Of a DNA stretch of 10,209 bases, positions 7,195 to 10,209 are shown piece after piece (position 1 is the first letter of the stretch; every line of letters begins with the position of its first letter). A program made the position numbers and the translations under genes. The notes beneath the pieces were generated by a model. That model was not told the origin of the DNA. It searched no databases and saw only the letters and a list, made by a program, of their open reading frames with translations. This DNA is from Desulfurellales bacterium (GTDB lineage Bacteria > Campylobacterota_A > Desulfurellia > Desulfurellales > Hippeaceae): positions 1 through 10,209 of the forward strand of contig JAMOPP010000118.1 of the NCBI GenBank assembly GCA_027064405.1, read 5' to 3'.

Positions 7195-8251
7195 ATACAT
7201 TCACGGCGGAGAAATTCAGCCCTACTTGGAGCAATTTTCCATAGATGTCGGCAAAATAGTTGATTTTAGTGTGAACATTAATCCATTGGGAGCGCCGGAT
7301 ATTGTTGCAAATAATTGGCTTAAACTGTTTAAGGATGTTGAAAAATATCCAACAAGCACAGCTTGTGGCGTTCTGGATTTTTACAACAGAAGATTTGGCA
7401 TTGATAAGGAAAATGTTGTTGCGGCAAATGGCTCAATTGAACTTTTTTATTTGGCTTATAAAGCTTTGAATATAAAAAAAGTGGCGATAGTTGAGCCCTC
7501 ATTTTATGATTATAAAAGGGCATCTGAGATAAACGGATGTAGGATTTTTAGTATAGTTTTAAAAGAAAAAAATAACTTTGAATTTGTATTAGATAGGGAA
7601 TCTTTAGGGATAATTGAAAAATCCGATGCGGTTATTTTTGCAAATCCAAACAACCCAACAGGAAAAATGGTTAATAAAGAACGGATTTTAGAGCTTATAA
7701 AAAGGTATAAAGACAAGTGGTTTTTAATTGATGAGGCTTTTATTCAATTTTCCAACGAGTTTAAAGATAAGAGTTTTATGTTTTGTGGGCTTGATAATGT
7801 TGTTATTTTTCATTCTCTTACCAAGTTTTATGCTCTGGCTGGTTTGAGGATAGGTGCTGCGATTGGCAAAAAAGAGGTTATAGATAGATTTAAAGATATC
7901 ATCCACCCTTGGTGTGTAAACAGAGTTGCTGAAAATGTTACAAGATTGTTGATAAACTGCAAAGACTACGAAAAAAAGAGCTTAGATTTTATTAATACCG
8001 AAAAGAAAAGGATATATGAGTGCCTAAAAGGATGCAATGGTATTAAACTATTTAAAACAGATGCGAATTTCTTTTTGGCAAAATGGTTTGGGAGCGATAA
8101 TCTTGATGATTTACTCAAATATCTTTTAGAAAAAGGTATGTTTGTAAGAGATTGCAGGAATTTTTATGGGCTGAGTGGTAATTTTTTTAGATTTGCCATC
8201 CTTAAAAAATACCAAAATAGTAAGCTAATTGATGCGCTCTGTGAGTTATGA
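7187..8251 (+). CDS. cobD: CobD (Salmonella naming): L-threonine-O-3-phosphate decarboxylase
   Basis: A 354-residue pyridoxal-phosphate enzyme of the class I/II aminotransferase fold. It decarboxylates threonine phosphate to (R)-1-amino-2-propanol phosphate, the linker used by CbiB. Motifs are FSVNINPLGAP near the N-terminus, AANGSIELFYLA, NPNNPTG (153-159), the cofactor-pyridine aspartate in DEAF (Asp182), and the Schiff-base lysine in HSLTKFYALAGLRIG (Lys213). These motifs are shared with histidinol-phosphate aminotransferase. The N-terminal HGGEI and NPLG features and the location between cobQ and cbiB favour CobD. A TTG three bases upstream (7184) is in frame, but ATG 7187 is the simpler start. 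Like most operon members it overlaps both neighbours. Confidence 0.92.
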   Translation: MYRYIHGGEIQPYLEQFSIDVGKIVDFSVNINPLGAPDIVANNWLKLFKDVEKYPTSTACGVLDFYNRRFGIDKENVVAANGSIELFYLAYKALNIKKVAIVEPSFYDYKRASEINGCRIFSIVLKEKNNFEFVLDRESLGIIEKSDAVIFANPNNPTGKMVNKERILELIKRYKDKWFLIDEAFIQFSNEFKDKSFMFCGLDNVVIFHSLTKFYALAGLRIGAAIGKKEVIDRFKDIIHPWCVNRVAENVTRLLINCKDYEKKSLDFINTEKKRIYECLKGCNGIKLFKTDANFFLAKWFGSDNLDDLLKYLLEKGMFVRDCRNFYGLSGNFFRFAILKKYQNSKLIDALCEL

Positions 8252-9243
8252 ATGAACTTGTCATTGTTTTAACTTTGGCTTTCGTTTTTGATTATCTGAT
8301 TGGTGATCCGGTTTACCCTTTTCATCCAACGCGTTTGGTTGGTAAGATAATAACATTTTTTGAAAATATTTTAGAAAAGTTTAATTTGTTTAATGTTTTT
8401 GGCGGTGTTATTTTTGCCCTGTCTGTTTTGGCTGCCGCTTTGTCTTTCTACTCTTTTCTTGCCTTTTTATTTAGAGAACTTAACTATTATATTTATGTGG
8501 CTTTTGAGATTTTTGTTTTGTATTCGACAATTGCCTTAAAAGATATGATGATTCATACTGATAGGGTTTATAGCGCACTATTGGATAAAGATTTAAAAAA
8601 AGCACAAAATGCCGTTCAGATGATTGTCGGAAGAGACGCTAAAAAATTAGATGAAGTGGGCGTGGTTAGCGCTGTTATCGAGAGTTTGTCTGAGAATTTT
8701 GTTGATGGTTTTTTTGCCGTTGTCTTTTGGTATATGCTTGGCAGTATTGTAGGTTATTTGTTGGGTAAGGATATTTTGTTTTTTGGCGGTTTTTTTGCAT
8801 TTATGTATAGAGTCGTCAATACAATGGACTCAATGGTTGGATATAGAAACACAAGATATGAAAAATTTGGCAAATTTGCGGCAAAGTTGGATGATTTTTT
8901 TAATTTTATACCGGCAAGGTTATCTGTAATATTCATATGCTTTTGTGCATTATTGTTTATCAAAAATGGACAAGGGTGCATTAAAACAGCCAAACAGGAT
9001 AGATTGAAGCACCAATCACCAAATTCAGCTCATGCTGAAAGTGCTGTTGCAGGCGCTTTGAATATCAAACTCGGCGGGAAGGTTGTTTATACTTATACAA
9101 CAATAGAAAAGCCATACATTGGCGAACTTTACAACTTACCAAATATAGAAAGTATTAAAAAGAGTGAAACGCTACTCTTTTATTCAGCGGTTTTGTTTAT
9201 TGCTGTAGTTGATGTATGTTTGATGGTTTTATGCAGGTTTTAA
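8248..9243 (+). CDS. cbiB: CbiB: adenosylcobinamide-phosphate synthase, integral membrane
   Basis: A 331-residue membrane enzyme that links aminopropanol phosphate to the f side chain of adenosylcobyric acid (called CobD in Pseudomonas nomenclature). Landmarks are DYLIGDPVYPFHPTRLVG (15-32), GRDAKKLDEVGVVSAVIESL, SENFVDGFFAV, YRVVNTMDSMVGYRN, DDFFNFIPARL and SPNSAHAESAVAGAL. Hydrophobic helices occur at the N-terminus, in the middle and at the extreme C-terminus. Length is typical. It starts inside the cobD stop (ATGA), and its TAA at 9241-9243 ends the operon. The gene is very T-rich, as expected for a membrane protein in an AT-rich genome, and shows no sign of decay. Confidence 0.95.
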   Translation: MNELVIVLTLAFVFDYLIGDPVYPFHPTRLVGKIITFFENILEKFNLFNVFGGVIFALSVLAAALSFYSFLAFLFRELNYYIYVAFEIFVLYSTIALKDMMIHTDRVYSALLDKDLKKAQNAVQMIVGRDAKKLDEVGVVSAVIESLSENFVDGFFAVVFWYMLGSIVGYLLGKDILFFGGFFAFMYRVVNTMDSMVGYRNTRYEKFGKFAAKLDDFFNFIPARLSVIFICFCALLFIKNGQGCIKTAKQDRLKHQSPNSAHAESAVAGALNIKLGGKVVYTYTTIEKPYIGELYNLPNIESIKKSETLLFYSAVLFIAVVDVCLMVLCRF

Positions 9244-9312
9244 ATAGATTTGTCGTTATGCTGTTGTCTTATTTATGTATTGTTAAATTTAATATACAAT
9301 GCTACCGCATTT

Positions 9313-9356
9313 TCTTAACAGATTTTTGAATATTTTTATTCTTAAATCCGTTAAGA
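9313..9356. repeat. 44-nt quasi-palindrome downstream of the cob operon
   Basis: The outer arms TCTTAACAGATTT (9313-9325) and AAATCCGTTAAGA (9344-9356) pair over 13 positions with one mismatch. Inside them, a 2x2 T-T internal loop leads to a second stem, GAATA with TATTC (9328-9332, 9337-9341), closed by TTTT. It starts about 70 nt after the cbiB stop, so it may help end or protect the cob transcript. It lacks a following T-run on either strand and is AT-rich, so it is not a textbook intrinsic terminator. Confidence 0.6.
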
Positions 9357-9417
9357 TTAAAAAGGATTTGATTGAGTTTGATTTGGGATAGCATCAAAAT
9401 ACAAAAAGCATAGGGCA

Positions 9418-9499
9418 GTGTCCCTTCCTTCCACCTCCGAAACGGAATTTTTTTTCATCCATTGAAGGTGTTCCTTTCTTCCACTTCGGAGGTGGAAGA
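9418..9499. repeat. Compact element with interleaved direct and inverted repeats
   Basis: CTTCCACCTCCGAA (9428-9441) is the exact reverse complement of TTCGGAGGTGGAAG (9485-9498), with 43 nt between. Overlaid on this, 9418-9440 is repeated directly at 9468-9490 (19 of 23 positions, exactly 50 bp apart). As a result the second copy can form its own hairpin, TCTTCCAC with GTGGAAGA (9477-9484, 9492-9499), around a 7-nt loop. The right arm therefore has two competing partners. The element is more G/C-rich than its surroundings. It could be a non-autonomous mobile or REP-like repeat, or a structured RNA; one copy cannot decide. Confidence 0.6.
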
Positions 9500-9541
9500 T
9501 TGGATGTATTATATCTATGGAACTATACAGAAGAGAAATGA

Positions 9542-10075
9542 AAAAGGTCGCTTAAGAAAATGAGAGAAAATAATTTTAAAGAAAGGGGGGATGTCTATAG
9601 CGCTTATAGTTAAAAAGGGGAAAAAGATTTTTTGAAAAACTGTCTTGTCAAGAAGGGCGGTATTAATCCTTCTTTTTGTATAGAGCTTAATATTATGGGA
9701 AATAATACTAAATTTAAGTTGTATAATAATACGTTCACTAATTGAGAAAGATACAAAAAATATCTCGGCATATTTTACAACAATTCGCTATACCGAGGCA
9801 ATATGGATATCCTATTGAAACACAATGAGCTTGATAAAATTTTATATATGCACATACGCATCATCTGTGAAACATTTTTTTAAAGGACGGAAAATTTAAA
9901 AAATATGACTTCTCTTGGCGGTAAAGAAACAAACAATGTATAGAAATTTGCCTTCGACATCTTACATCAAAATAAATTTTTCAAATCAGCAAATAAGCAT
10001 ACATTTAGAAAGATATCAAACAATGACACATCTGTCTTACAAAATCAGGAACAAACAATCAATTTTTTTACTTAA
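9542..10075 (+). pseudogene. Possible decayed reading frame, family not recognised
   Basis: One plus-strand frame running through 9542 is interrupted only at 9611, 9743, 9881, 9941 and 10073, giving open blocks of about 23, 43, 45, 19 and 43 codons. That is fewer stops than this base composition should give by chance. The block from 9746 reads like ordinary protein (for example YRGNMDILLKHNELDKILYM). After 9881 a different frame gives KDGKFKKYDFSWR, which may mark an old frameshift. Against this, a second frame over part of the region also has few stops, and I recognise no family. A candidate first ATG is at 9560. Treat it as a lead only. Confidence 0.25.
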
Positions 10076-10139
10076 AATATAATCATAAGATAGAGTACTG
10101 ATAATACAAAACAATAATCGCAAGTAGAAGGGAATAGAT

Positions 10140-10209
10140 TGGTAGCGGCGCAGGGACTTGAACCCCGGACACTGCGGATATGAGCCGCATGCTCTAACCT
10201 GCTGAGCTA
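10140..10209 (-). tRNA. tRNA-Met (anticodon CAT), probably elongator; 5' end beyond window
   Basis: Seventy of an expected 77 nt are visible, running from U8 to an encoded CCA (10142-10140). The D arm is GCTC/GAGC, the anticodon stem is TGCGG/CCGCA around the loop CTCATAT (anticodon at 10182-10180), and the T arm is CGGGG/CCCTG around TTCAAGT. The 3' acceptor strand CGCCGCT predicts AGCGGCG as the missing 5' strand. The anticodon stem lacks the three G:C pairs typical of initiator tRNA. CAT could also be an Ile tRNA modified with lysidine; the overall sequence looks more like elongator Met. Confidence 0.93.

Larger units (their letters stand above)
9244..10139. other. About 900 nt after cbiB without an intact gene
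   Basis: No frame on either strand carries a recognisable complete protein here. The stretch holds a 44-nt quasi-palindrome soon after cbiB, a compact repeat element around 9418-9499, a possible decayed reading frame after 9542, and a small hairpin at 9650-9674 (AAGAAGGG, 9-nt loop, TCCTTCTT) followed by only three more T. Another modest inverted pair, CTCGGCATA and TATACCGAG, occurs near 9762-9800. I see no CRISPR repeats and no rRNA. Confidence 0.6.

Noticed and set aside
9394..9462. Minus-strand 22-residue peptide starting MDEKKFRFGGGRKGHCP
   Set aside because: It has an AGGA upstream and a tempting Gly/Arg-rich start, but it lies across the palindromic repeat, stops almost at once and matches nothing I can name.
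9650..9677. Hairpin plus short T-run as an intrinsic terminator
   Set aside because: The stem is 8 bp including a wobble pair, with a 9-nt loop and only three T after the stem. No gene ends just before it.
10140..10209. Initiator tRNA-fMet
   Set aside because: The anticodon stem is TGCGG/CCGCA, without the three consecutive G:C pairs next to the loop that mark initiators.

Overview
This is an AT-rich bacterial segment from a Gram-negative organism. The inference rests on a lapA-lapB pair, whose products act on lipopolysaccharide synthesis in Enterobacteria. The mix of a PaaK-type CoA ligase paired with an ACT-domain protein, low GC and a late-cobalamin operon would suit an anaerobe such as a member of Deferribacterota. 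That placement is a guess from gene content, not a match I could test.

Layout. Positions 1-3136 are a minus-strand operon, in transcription order: ACT-domain protein, phenylacetate-CoA ligase (paaK-like), HIT-family protein, lapA, lapB (cut by the left window edge). The genes are spaced by 13 nt or less, or overlap. A well-formed sigma70-type promoter (TTGAAT, 17 nt, TATAAT) lies about 20 nt upstream of the first SD/start. Positions 3137-3382 are the divergent spacer. Positions 3383-9243 are a plus-strand operon of six overlapping or abutting genes, cobU-cobT-cobS-cobQ-cobD-cbiB. Positions 9244-10139 are about 900 nt without an intact gene. They hold a 44-nt quasi-palindrome, a compact element with interleaved direct and inverted repeats, and what may be a decayed reading frame. 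The window ends inside a minus-strand tRNA-Met gene.

How the genes work together. The plus operon encodes most of the late half of adenosylcobalamin synthesis. CobQ amidates the adenosylated corrin to cobyric acid. CobD makes aminopropanol phosphate from threonine phosphate, and CbiB attaches it. CobU phosphorylates and guanylylates the product, CobT activates the lower ligand, and CobS joins the halves in the membrane. Ring-building genes, the cobalt adenosyltransferase, the final phosphatase and lower-ligand synthesis genes are not here. No cobalamin riboswitch is visible in the leader. On the other strand, PaaK plus its ACT partner suggests aryl-acetate activation linked to amino-acid fermentation. 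LapA/LapB suggests quality control of LPS synthesis.

Most of the window is conventional. The parts that repay a second look are the P-loop substitution in CobU, the riboswitch-free cob leader with spaced repeats, and the structured non-coding region after cbiB.
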